DNA of 64,000 nucleotides. It comes from Rotaria macrura (taxonomy: Eukaryota > Rotifera > Eurotatoria > Philodinida > Philodinidae). The notes below the pieces were generated by a model. The model worked only from the letters and a program-made list of their open reading frames with translations, was not told the origin of the DNA and ran no database searches. Location: the NCBI GenBank assembly GCA_900239685.1, contig OENT01000008.1, positions 372,001 through 436,000 on the forward strand, in the 5' to 3' direction. Position numbers and translations under genes: made by a program. This document shows, piece by piece, positions 54,147 to 64,000 of this stretch. The stretch's first letter is position 1. Each line of letters opens with the position of its first letter.

Positions 54147-57100
54147 TATTATTGACAATGAAGGGATTTTTTGATTTTTCATGAATCTTTAAATGACACC
54201 GAAAGCAAGGTTGATAATTCTAAAGCGGACTAAAACAGCTAGAATGAGAAAAATTTGTTAGCTACATAGTGAGTTCACTTCTAATTACATAATCAAATTT
54301 TCATCGATAAGAGAACATGTTTAACAGGTAGTTTGGTGATTGAGAATTCAATTTTTCACTCTTCTACATGAATAATAGGTATCTATTTTCTCCTCTCATT
54401 TAAATTGAATTTTCAAAAAGCCACATTCGTAGATTCAAGCATGAACTCAATTGTTTGTTTATTTCTAACCTTAAAAATCTTTGAAAACATCTCAGATTTT
54501 TGGAATATTGTTATCTCCATAATTACTATCCAAATTGCCTTTCACAGACTTCAATGCTTAAAGAAATTCTAAAATAGATCAAATAAATCGATTTTCAAGA
54601 TTGAAATCGTTCTTCTCTATATAAAAAGTCGAGACACTATTAGAACAGAGGTTTATTATATCGACAGAATATATTTATTGGAGACGTATGATGATTTTAT
54701 CTCTTACAATAATATTCAAGCATACTCTCTGCTTACCTTCAACATGACCCATGAAATATGACAACTAACTGGTTAAAATTTATGAAATTTCTAATAATGA
54801 CGATGTCATGATTTCGGTTTAGGCAAAGAGAGCGGAAATTAATCAGAAGTTAATCCTCTCATGGATCTTTGTGCATTCGTTGGAGAGTAAATACGCCTTT
54901 AAGAAATTTCACTGTGGAACTCTGAAATGCCCGTGAGGAGATTCATTTTCTATCAAGCCACTCTCTGGTTCCGGGTAGTTTTTTAAAACCATCTATACTT
55001 AGAAGTAAATCTAAAATCAATCTAATATTAGTTTTAACATACTCATGTGTATGGAATTCATTTTTCTACTGAAATCTTTTCTGGTATGAGACAAATCTTA
55101 TAGAATCTCCTTCCAATGGCACGGATGCATGGACATGGTCAATGAACTGCTACTCTGGCTTGCAAAATTTCGAAGTCAAATGACTAGAAAGGCAAACGTA
55201 TTTTTTAGAAGTGTGTAGCTAATAACTTATGTAAACAGATATTGCCAGCTATCTGACATTCAATGCTCATTGATATGAACTTTATCTGCCCATACGATGA
55301 AACTATTTGAAAAAGATGTCTGATCGCTAGCGATCGAGTGTAAATTGAAATAGCAGTTCAGCTAGTATCTGTTTACAAATCTGATACTGATCAACAGACA
55401 ACGATTCATTCTTTCAGATTGTCACCTATACCAAACTTCTGAACAATTTTGAAGTAAGATATTCAATGCTAAAGCGTCGTATAGTTATAGTGAAATTCCT
55501 GAACGAAATTTTCTTATCACTTCTTATTCTTTTCCCTTTCGTATTGGACACTTTGGTTTTAGATCTTTGAATCCTGCTGTCATTTTTATGTCAAAATAGA
55601 TTTATTTTGTCAAAGCTGATGGACAGCTGCATAGCTTTTCTATCGAGTAATTTTCTGTGTACCATCGCCTTTCCTTGCAAAATGGAATGTGCTAAAGCAC
55701 TGGTTTACATCGTTTTCGTTACTGAATACCAGAAGATATGAAGTGAGAAGAAGAATAGCAAAATATTCTGATATTATACTGGTTACACAAGAAAATTAGA
55801 ACTCGAGAAAACACTTAATCTGTATAGAAAAAATTAAAATTTCACCTGGCTCTAACTCTTAGTTTTATTTCTCCGAAAAATATTTCAATTTCGATAGGCT
55901 CTGATTTCTCCTGCGATACTTGTTGTTATCTTGATTAAGAAAACAATGACTAAATTATTAAATTAGGTCAAGGATAAGAAATACCATGTATTTAAAAATT
56001 CGACACAACAAACCACACTCATAGATTGTGTATCTATTTTGATTCATATCGTTACTGTGATTCACAGTGGTCACATTGGAAACTAGATGAGTCTAAAATT
56101 GTAGATTGTTGTTGTGCATTTTAGATTCGGCATGCGCTACATAAGTATGGAACTACAGTGTGCCACAGAATTGTTGACTACTCTAATAGTGTAGTGGGCT
56201 GGAGATCTATATAGTTAGCAATGTAGTTTACATTCGATTATAAAAGTTATTTTTCCTTTTTCGATTTCAACATTAGTATCGATTCTTTTTTCGTGTTTTT
56301 CTCAAAGTCATATGATATAGTTAAGTCTCCAATTATATTCCAACTTCAATCAGGCAATTAGCGATAACTATATGACTAAGATTAGAAAAAAAACTGTTAA
56401 ATCAAATAGATGTAATCCTCCTTAACGTTTATAGGATCTAATTGTGTCAAAATTGGTACTAGCTATAATCTTCGACGGAATCTTTTCCTATCTTTGATGA
56501 GCTTCAGAGCATTTTTCGTTGTTTCGTTCTATTCTTCTTGAAAACATCAAACGGTGACTAATTTAGGACGTTCTTATAATTTTTAATGACTGTCTTCAAC
56601 GACAATGATATCTATAGATTTTCACTGGTAGCTTTCATTGCTGTCTACTCTGAATAAGCAACAGAAACACAGGAAATCGTTTTTCAGAAAATCTAGATCT
56701 CCCTACTTTCCTCCTTGATACTTGAACTTTCTCCTTCTTATAAGTCGAAAAAAGGTAAAGTAGCACTGTAAAATATTTCAAATAATCCTTTAGTGACACT
56801 AGTATTAACAATACAAACATTTAATGTCTTCAACTATATTTTGAATGTTATTCTCAATATGTATTTCAAAAACGCATCGTTTACGGCATTTATTCGTGAA
56901 AAATTTAACGCATAGAATTTTCTATTCGAACAAAAGTGGCATTGACTTCCGTGTAGATATTTACATACATCTTAACTTAAATTAATGATAAAACTTGCTG
57001 ACTTAACTAAATAATTAGCTATTTATTGATTATAATACTAAATAGAGCTTTGCTATTTCTTTGAAAAAAATTGTAACTTTCTCTATTTATGTGATTGTTT

Positions 57101-57184
57101 TATAATATATGGGATAAGAAGAAAAATATTTAAAACAAATATGTTTCATATTAAAACAATTATTAATTAGAAGAATATTTATTA
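54147..57184. other. intergenic, no gene recognised
   Basis: AT-rich DNA 3' of the ADP-ribosyltransferase gene. A 14-bp palindrome GATCGCTAGCGATC is at 55322-55335. Nothing else could be supported. Confidence 0.5.
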
Positions 57185-58255
57185 CTACGTACTAGAAAAT
57201 CGTTGTCTTAGTTGCAAATAGATCAAGTGTTTGTTTCTTCTGCGATCGAATTCAACGTTTTTAACACTGAAGCAAACACCTGGCGTAATAAGTTCTTCTT
57301 CTTCTTTTGGATATTCGGACACTGAAGTAAGATCGGCAATGAATGCAAACCAGATTTCCATGATGAATAACGTATTTCCGAATTCTTCTGCTTTTTCACG
57401 ATTGCGACTACACGATGTAAATGCTTGGAATGATCGATATTCATTCCAATGCTTGGACATTCCTTTATAAACAGCGATCTGCTCTGGTTTCAGATTGGCT
57501 CCTCGATAAAGTATCTTTTCGGTTGTCATATTTTTATTAAATGGATCGTCCCAGAGCAATAAGCAAAATGGCCCTAAGGTACGAACTTTACTACGCCATG
57601 CTTGTTCGTGCTCTTTTCCCCCCACTAATCTCATGGCTGTGTTCAAGGTTTTGTACAGGAAACTTTCCAAAGAGTACAGATAAGCACAGCATTGCCATAC
57701 TTCTTTCATTGATTTATTCCTTTTTTCTCTGAGCATATTAGCCATTTCCTCGGCTTCTCTTTGTTTCCGAAGATGCTTGCCCTCTTTTATGATACCCTCT
57801 GCCGCTTTGTCAACAAGTATCGGTATCAGATCTGGCTCTTTGGAAGGTAACTCTTTCTTTTTAAGTTTCAAATCTCTTCTAACTTCGATTACGAACGGCG
57901 AAACCCATCCATACTCACCGCCACATGAACGTACCGAGGAAACAGGAAGATCCACAAAACGTTCTTCTCGTAAATGTTTATCCTCTCTGTTACGCACCAA
58001 ACGCTGTATAGGTCTTTGATTGTAGTCTTCAATGCTGGATATTTGTAGTTTGCTTTGGAAATCAATATAATAATCATCTAAGATGGCTCTTGGTTCTTTA
58101 TTTGAAAATGCTTTTTCAATTATTAGATTTTCCACGTCTGAGTAGTGATTCCATTTAGCTGGCTCAGATTTCGAAAATGGATTTGGATTAGATTGCCACA
58201 TCCATTCAATAGTTTTTAAAGAGTTTTTTTGTGTGGTATATGCTGCATTAGCCAT
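57185..58255 (-). CDS. WWE-domain mono-ADP-ribosyltransferase (R-S-E type), intronless
   Basis: A single open frame of 356 residues from the ATG at 58255. Residues ~10-90 form a WWE domain (IEWMWQSN, WNHYSDVENLIIEKAF, YYIDFQ, QRPIQRLVRN), a fold that binds ADP-ribose polymers or ubiquitin-ligase partners. A Lys/Glu-rich linker follows. The C-terminal part has ART motifs in order: Arg in LYRGANL (~249-255), Ser in FTSCSRN (~279-285) and an acidic KEEEELITPG (~317-326) containing the ExE pair, then FSVKNVEF. This R-S-ExE set predicts NAD-dependent arginine-type mono-ADP-ribosylation. No signal peptide is apparent, so it is likely intracellular. The lack of introns contrasts with every other gene here. 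Bdelloid rotifers are known to carry many ART genes. Target unknown. Confidence 0.88.
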   Translation of the reverse strand: MANAAYTTQKNSLKTIEWMWQSNPNPFSKSEPAKWNHYSDVENLIIEKAFSNKEPRAILDDYYIDFQSKLQISSIEDYNQRPIQRLVRNREDKHLREERFVDLPVSSVRSCGGEYGWVSPFVIEVRRDLKLKKKELPSKEPDLIPILVDKAAEGIIKEGKHLRKQREAEEMANMLREKRNKSMKEVWQCCAYLYSLESFLYKTLNTAMRLVGGKEHEQAWRSKVRTLGPFCLLLWDDPFNKNMTTEKILYRGANLKPEQIAVYKGMSKHWNEYRSFQAFTSCSRNREKAEEFGNTLFIMEIWFAFIADLTSVSEYPKEEEELITPGVCFSVKNVEFDRRRNKHLIYLQLRQRFSST

Positions 58256-59200
58256 GATTATCAATAGTTTCGTTCTGTTTTCGACGTTAGAAATATATAG
58301 TGTCTATTACTTGTAGTATTATCTGAAAGTTTAAAAATGGACGACAGTTTAATCGATGAGTAAACAACAAACACAGGAATCTTGAAATCGGATTCAATCC
58401 AGAATTCTCTTGAAAGATTTTGAACTGTCATACCGACCTCTAAGACCTTGACTACCAAAGTCAAGAAGTGTCGACCGGCTCCCACAGGCAAACACTAGAA
58501 TATGCACGTAACTTGGAAACAGGATTCTGGTGAACAGATCAAGTGGCCAGATTTATCCGATTTTCCTCGGAGTCGACAGGGACCGAACAACATTTAATGA
58601 ACCTGGTCACCGGGTCCGCTCACCGGATTCCTGCTTCCATTTCCCCACCGGAAACGATGACATTTCTATGGGTTCCCGCAGGAAATTCATGGATCCTGCA
58701 GCGAAAAGCATCAACCTGGGTAATCCTCAAATCTGCTGTGTTTATCTCTCACAAGGTAAATTTAACCTAATGCTCGTTTCTACGTCATTTTAAGAAACTT
58801 GACTGTTACTGCATACTAGAATACAGAACTAAGATAATTAATTAACATAGGTCCAGGTAAAATAAAGCTTATCTCCTGTTACTCTTAGGACCCACAAGCT
58901 TTTCTTCAGTCCCTTTAGTCCCTTTAGTCCATATGAATGCAGCAAGGACTAGCCAGACCGCAGGGAGTAAAGCATAACTTGGAGGGACTAAAGGTAAAAC
59001 AGGGCACAATTTACTTTTTGTGGACTCCTCGAAATTACCACTGTTGGTGTTTCCAGTGGAGTGCTTCTGATAAATATCCGATATTGAAATGCTCATTTAT
59101 GCGACTGTGCCTCAATTATCGCCAACTTCGAGAAATTACGAACACCTAAAGAAATCTTTCAGAGGAATCTGAGTTGAGCTACACCTGGTACACTCAAACA
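58256..59200. other. ART 5' flank with GC-richer inserts
   Basis: About 58440-58760 is clearly GC-richer than its surroundings and holds inverted copies of an AGGATTC-TGGTGA type motif (near 58521 and 58628). About 58888-59031 has inverted GGACCCACAAG / CTTTAGTCC motifs. Both look like small MITE-like inserts; borders are not secure. No gene recognised. Confidence 0.4.
58888..59031. mobile_element. candidate short inverted-repeat element
   Basis: The left part has GGACCCACAAGC and CTTTAGTCCCTTTAGTCC. The right part has the inverse GGAGGGACTAAAGG and a CTTTTTGTGGACTCC end. The inverted match is imperfect and no target duplication was found. Confidence 0.4.
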
Positions 59201-59655
59201 GACAAAATTTTCCAAACATGTGTTTAAACTCCCAAAAAAGGATTGAAAATCGAGGAAAAGTGAAAGTGTTTGAATGCCAATCGAGGTCCCCGATTGTTAG
59301 TAAAAAACGCTCATTTTTCCGCCTTCTTGTGCGTTTAATTTCGTTTTCAGCAAAAAAACCATGCGTAAATCCATAAAAGAAGGAAAACAGTGGTTGTTAA
59401 TTGTAAAGTCGCCATCGATGACGGAATCATAATAAGAGTTCTTAAGTGGTTATTAAACAGGTGACCATTTTTTCCCTTCTTTTATGGATTTACACGCGTT
59501 TTTTGCTGAAAACGCAATTAAACGCACATGATGGCAGGAAAATGAGCGTTTTTTACTCACAATTGGGGACCTCGATTGGCATTCAAACACTTCCACTTTT
59601 CCTTGATTTCCAATCCTTTTTTGGGAGTTTAAACACACGTTTGGAAAATTTTGTC
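59201..59655. mobile_element. 455-bp fold-back element, ~185-bp inverted arms
   Basis: The left arm (59201-59387) and right arm (about 59471-59655) are near-perfect inverses, for example GACAAAATTTTCCAAAC at the left tip and GTTTGGAAAATTTTGTC at the right tip, with GTTTAAACTCCC/GGGAGTTTAAAC inside. An ~83-bp spacer separates them. No coding capacity. It could form a long hairpin RNA or a cruciform. Confidence 0.9.
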
Positions 59656-61437
59656 TTCTTAGGTAATTCTTGAAAAGATGAACATAAGCAAACAAGTAGT
59701 ATTCCAGTCATTGCACTCTATCAGCGTAAACACAAAATATACCAAACCTATTCGGAATCTATTAGTTCTAAAAAAAAGCTTAAGTTCGAAATCTTTAAGA
59801 ATGCACGACATCATACTTTTGACGAAAGAAAACTCGGAAGAAAGAATCATTATTTATTTGTACGATCGAAGATGAAGGTGACGCCGTAGGCTGCATTCAA
59901 AGTACGCGGGTGGCATGTGGAAAGGCTTTTGCGTATGCCTACAGAAATTGAAATGAAAGAGGCACGTAAACAAATTCCTGTGAAAAACAGCAGAATCAAA
60001 ATCGACAGAACGAAAAAAAATGGAAAAGGATAATTGAAGTGATTTGTGCAAGATGCTTTCGTTGCCTACCTGCTTTCTGTCTGTGTGGTTCTGCAGGGTT
60101 GTTTTTATAGGTATCCTTGTTTCTGTGGGTGACCATATCTGTGTAAAGATTATATGAGTGGATTTAGATGTAACAATGATTTGGGTGCAGTCTGGGTCCG
60201 TATGGGAATAATGGCCAAACCTACACCTACTCTCACATTCAACACTCACACCCGCACCCCTAGCAATTACCAGATCCAAGACTCACAGGTGTGAGTCAAA
60301 TTTAGCCTCACACCCAAAAATGTGTTTCTGCAGCTTTTTATACGGCATAAATGTAATGACGAAGGGACATATTTGTACGTACATTGCTGACACTTTCAGA
60401 AGTATTCAGTGGCGTTCTCTACCAAACTCAACATCAAAATGTTTTATGTCTATGACAGTGTTTCCAGAAGTTGTAATGCAGAAAAATCTTTCGATTGTTA
60501 ACCGACGTGGAATACTTTTTCATTCAGCTGCATTGGTAGACTTCATAGTTTTCCTATTAATGACAGCCTTATTTTGGAACGAATGTTTGAAAACAGCGTC
60601 TATTCATTCGTCGGCGATCGTTCGGGCTGTCACTCCCGACTAGTCGCTCCAGGTCTCAATTCATTTTACTAATCTACTTCTGATTTTTGGAACACACTAT
60701 TACATTCAGTTTGAACTCTTGGCACCAAATTATTTGAGTTAGTTAACATGCAGACTAAAAAAACCTCACTCTTCTTGTGGGGCAGATAGATTCAAATAAA
60801 TTTTCTTTGTGGAATAAACGCTACGGATAATTGCGTTTTAGCACATCAAACCGTCCATTACTATACATGAGACCTATTTACATATTTAACTATTATAGAT
60901 ATCTTGGCCGTAAACGTATTCTTTCAGAAGAAACAGTTATTAAAGCTCAATAAATGTCACTAGAATTATTTATATTAGTGATACTCATTTATTACAGATT
61001 ATGATCTCCACCTCGATTTCTCCTCAGCGAACTGTTCCCCGGGGAGTATGATCAGATTAGCAAATTTTACTACTCCTTACCATTGCTAAATTAGTAATAG
61101 AAACTCATCATCATTTCTGCTTTTCACCCCCAATAACATTCAGTCAAATTTTTTCCAAAAAACAAATTACTAACGGTAGTAGTAAAAAGAGTAAAAAATG
61201 ACCTCAGATTCCTATTCCTCATGATTGATTATCTTCGGGAAAGATTATTAGGTAGTTTGGTCAGTTAGTTTCTATTGGATAAACTGAGTCGTTCACTGAT
61301 TGTCTTGAACAAACTCACTGATTTAAGGTATTTTATTCGCGTATTTAACTCCCATACAACCCTCTCTTTCACGAAAGAGTATTAATATTTCAAAAAAGAC
61401 AGTCATATTTACATTCAGGGCGAAAAAGAACTTAACC
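59656..61437. other. intergenic, no gene recognised
   Basis: Includes a C/A-rich tract at 60215-60260 (CACTCACACCCGCACCCC). Frames at 59854-60279 (minus) and 60320-60643 (plus) have no recognisable motif. Confidence 0.45.
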
Positions 61438-61613
61438 ATGTCATACGAACCGATCCAGAATCGTCGATTAATTTCGGTTATATTTGTAACCGATGGTTGA
61501 CAGCAGTTATTTCCTTTGTTCTCTAGGTTTTACAGCGTAAAAACAGATGGTTAACCGTCGGTCATAAAAATGACCGAAATTAGTTCACGGTTTTCGATCG
61601 GTTCATATGACAT
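61438..61613. mobile_element. 176-bp MITE with ~65-bp terminal inverted repeats
   Basis: The left end CATGTCATACGAACCGATC and the inverse of the right end TATGTCATATGAACCGATCG match, and the match continues inward through CTAATTTCGGT-type sequence to about 65 bp. A ~45-bp unmatched centre remains. No clear target duplication. Confidence 0.8.
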
Positions 61614-62141
61614 ATGGGTATAATCAAGTTTCTCGAAAAACTAGAAAAATGTTTTTAACAGTTTTTTTTAAAAGAATGGTTAAAAAATTAATATCGAAAA
61701 AATCCGACTTCAGATTCGGATTCCTAGGTATCGATTACCTAGAGCAAAGCTTTATCCGAATACGGAAAAGACGAAAAATAGATAAGCCCGCTTCTCATTG
61801 GATGGACAGAAAGATAAAGTTTATGCTTTTTCTAACCACCGTAAAACCCTTTCTTTCAGAAAACGAAATAATGGTACCACAGTCAATATGGAGAGCAACG
61901 GAAATTGGTGTGCATACTCTGCTGCTTCATCTGATGAGGATGATGATAGTTAACAAATGGTGGGGAATTATTCTATACAACTTTATAGTGTTCTTATATT
62001 TTTTATTATTTTATTTTCGTCTTTTGCTGATATGGATTTGTTTTTTTGGAGTGAATGGATTGCTTGCTGCTTCTTTGTATATTCTGCGCCCATTTTTCGA
62101 ATAAATGAAATAAATAAGTTACAAATAAACATGGATCTTGT
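61614..62141. other. no gene called; long but unrecognised open frame
   Basis: A 165-codon plus frame (61607-62104) starts inside the MITE end and has a hydrophobic C-terminus (YNFIVFLYFLLFYFRLLLIW). I see no family motif. It may be chance in AT-rich DNA. Confidence 0.3.
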
Positions 62142-62222
62142 TAGGCATGCAGCGAACCCGAACTTTTGTATAGGGTTCGGTCAGCGAACCCTATACAAAA
62201 GTTCGGTTTCGTTGCATGCCTA
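62142..62222. repeat. 81-bp near-perfect hairpin
   Basis: 38-bp arms (TAGGCATGCA at the left tip, TGCATGCCTA at the right tip) match except for two positions, around a 5-nt GTCAG loop. It is the shape of a fold-back MITE or a small-RNA precursor. Confidence 0.9.
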
Positions 62223-64000
62223 GATCTTTTCAAAGTGTCAGTACAATAGACTCAATAATACAATGGGAGCTATATATAGTTACGTTGAAAAGTTTCTTGC
62301 CATCCCGAATGTTGAAATCACCTGACGGAGCGAAAATTCTAAGGGAAACTCTGATGCTATCATAAAAACAGCTCGTTGTATTCGTTGTTGACTCGATTGG
62401 CAAACAAGTCGTGCTTTTTTCCACTTGCGTGATTACCAACTTGGACTATTGATTGGCTTGTTGCTAAATCAAGAAAATTCACTCTCATTCCTTCAGTTGT
62501 TAATAAACAACAAAGCGATCAAAGTCGATTGATTAAATGACTTTGACAGATATTTTTTATAATAAGAAGAAAGAGTACACTTTTTTTTAATTTGATTGAA
62601 AAATATTTAGAAAAAATGGTGCGCTTGAGAGTTTCGCTGTAACCAATCCGCATACAGTCACATCGACATTTCTTCAGCATATAGTCCTATCCGTCATTAG
62701 TTGCATTTCAACTGACTGAATCCCCGTGCGAGATGAAAAATCTAAAATGAACAGTTACGACTATTGAAAAGTGTCTAGACCAGTCATATTCATTCTATAT
62801 AGCATCTGAAAAACATAAAAAGAAATTCAGAAAGCTTAATTTTGCTTCTGAACGTCAATTATCATGAATGTGAGAAGGAAAAAATATCTTCGTTTTGCAA
62901 AACAGTCTCTTGTATTCCTTGACGTAACGAGCTGAAAATAAAAGAGATAGGAACATGAATGATATGAAAAAAGATTCTAGCAACTACATTTCCTTCTCAC
63001 CCGTATATTCACATAAATTATCGACAAAGCTCGAGAACGTCGTCAAATAGATGAAAACTTCATATATTTTCTCGATACGTGATGTATGTACTATTTGTCA
63101 GATACTTGCCCTATCTAAAGACCTTGCTTTGATTAAAATTTTTACTCTAGGATTTTCTCCCACAAAGGGAGTATTGGGATGTGAGCTTTGGCTGAAAAAA
63201 AGCTCCCCCTTCAAACCATCACCCAGTTTTTCACAGTCATTTTTTATGTACACAACCGCACGATCCCATCCTCAGCGTGAAGTAGTAGCCGAAGAAATTA
63301 AACACTCATTCACAGTCGAAACTAAAACCTAATAGGTACTCGGAGCAGAAAGTGACGGAGTTTTGAGATAAACGGTACCTGCACCAAATGAGTATCATGG
63401 CATTTAAGAAAAATAAAGTCTCAAACTATCCTTCTATACTTTCATCGTACCTAGCATCTTCTTCACACAAATGCACTTTGATTTTCAAAACGAAGGGGAT
63501 AAGATATGAACGGTTAAACAAAGACCATAGGCATCTGTTGGTTGTTTTGCATTGAGTCTCACATTTCATTATATAGAATCTCGAAGCAAAGTACCAATTT
63601 ATTTTCGTTGGAAATATATAATAATTTTCGAAGAAATTGTGTACTTATTCATGCCTACAATATTGTACAGGTTCTTATTTCCTCATTAGTAGCATTCAGT
63701 ATCGTTGTTATTTGATCAGCAATATCCAAAAGTATTCTGGATGATGTAAAATTATTATGTCTATAGTGGCTGCATGTACGTCGATGTTTATCTAATTCGT
63801 TACGTATAGTACGCCTGTAATTGGCGAGACAATTTCAACAGAATTAATGTGTGCACGGCATGCTACATGTCATGGAAGGACAGCCACCGTTCTTGACTAT
63901 TTTTTTATGGCATTGTGGGCATTTTTTCACATGTTCTGTAATTCAGTCTGCTGATTCAGTGTAAACATGTTGCTCTTTATCGTAATCCTCATATGTCATT
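62223..64000. other. intergenic, no gene recognised
   Basis: AT-rich sequence to the window edge. A 93-codon plus frame at 63051-63332 lacks any recognisable motif. Confidence 0.45.

Noticed and set aside
60215..60310. CACACCC-rich tract resembling bdelloid telomere repeat (TGTGGG complement)
   Set aside because: Only scattered, irregular CACACCC/CACTCAC words, with no tandem hexamer array.
59854..60643. Open frames of 141 codons (minus) and 107 codons (plus)
   Set aside because: No family motif, no splice-consistent extension, and no codon pattern like the confirmed genes.
61040..61215. Weak inverted similarity around TTTTACTACT and AGTAGTAAAA
   Set aside because: Short, interrupted match with no clean ends or duplication; could be chance in AT-rich DNA.
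61607..62104. 165-codon plus-strand open frame
   Set aside because: Starts inside a MITE end, has no recognised domain, and its hydrophobic tail matches low-complexity TTT-rich DNA. Not supported as a gene.

Overview
This is nuclear genomic DNA from a small-genome invertebrate animal, most likely a bdelloid rotifer. Taxonomy is inferred, not proven. The genes are intron-rich and metazoan in domain content. The DNA is AT-rich by eye, most introns are 45-75 bp, many short non-autonomous DNA transposons are present, and there is an intronless WWE plus ADP-ribosyltransferase gene of a type that is plentiful in bdelloids. All five complete multi-exon genes also have a 3' splice-site-like AG only 3-12 nt before the ATG, which suggests spliced-leader trans-splicing.

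Left part (1-35 kb) is a housekeeping and signalling block. In order: the 3' part of a PTPRN/IA-2 type receptor pseudophosphatase (+), a CREB-type bZIP factor (+), DENND6, a DENN-domain Rab exchange factor (+), ATMIN/ASCIZ, a zinc-finger protein with a C-terminal run of TQT-like LC8-binding motifs (+), PNKP, the DNA-end-processing kinase/phosphatase (+, only 138 bp after ATMIN), GCLC, the catalytic subunit of glutamate-cysteine ligase (-), and class II fumarate hydratase (+). Exon phases were joined by hand for PTPRN, DENND6, ATMIN, PNKP and fumarase and all are consistent; GCLC was checked at most junctions. ATMIN, PNKP and GCLC serve DNA-damage and oxidative-stress biology, which would fit a desiccation-tolerant animal, but that grouping may be chance.

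Right part (35-64 kb) is gene-poor and repeat-rich. It holds nested terminal-inverted-repeat elements (35.6-37.0 kb), a decayed QTRT1 (tRNA-guanine transglycosylase) pseudogene (-, 40.3-42.3 kb), a G-rich minisatellite (44.0 kb), and a 5.6 kb satellite of about 62 copies of a ~91 bp unit (45.1-50.8 kb) whose consensus holds two separate dyads. The satellite is flanked by oppositely strand-biased DNA. After it come a ~1 kb TA-flanked transposon with GC-rich ends (53.2-54.1 kb), the WWE-ART gene (-, 57.2-58.3 kb), and several fold-back elements (58.5-62.2 kb).

No rRNA, tRNA, CRISPR array or clear telomeric repeat was recognised. The most unusual items are the two-dyad satellite with its mirrored flanks, the possible ATMIN-PNKP operon, the multiply broken QTRT1 copy, and the transposon carrying its own TATA box and poly(A) signal.
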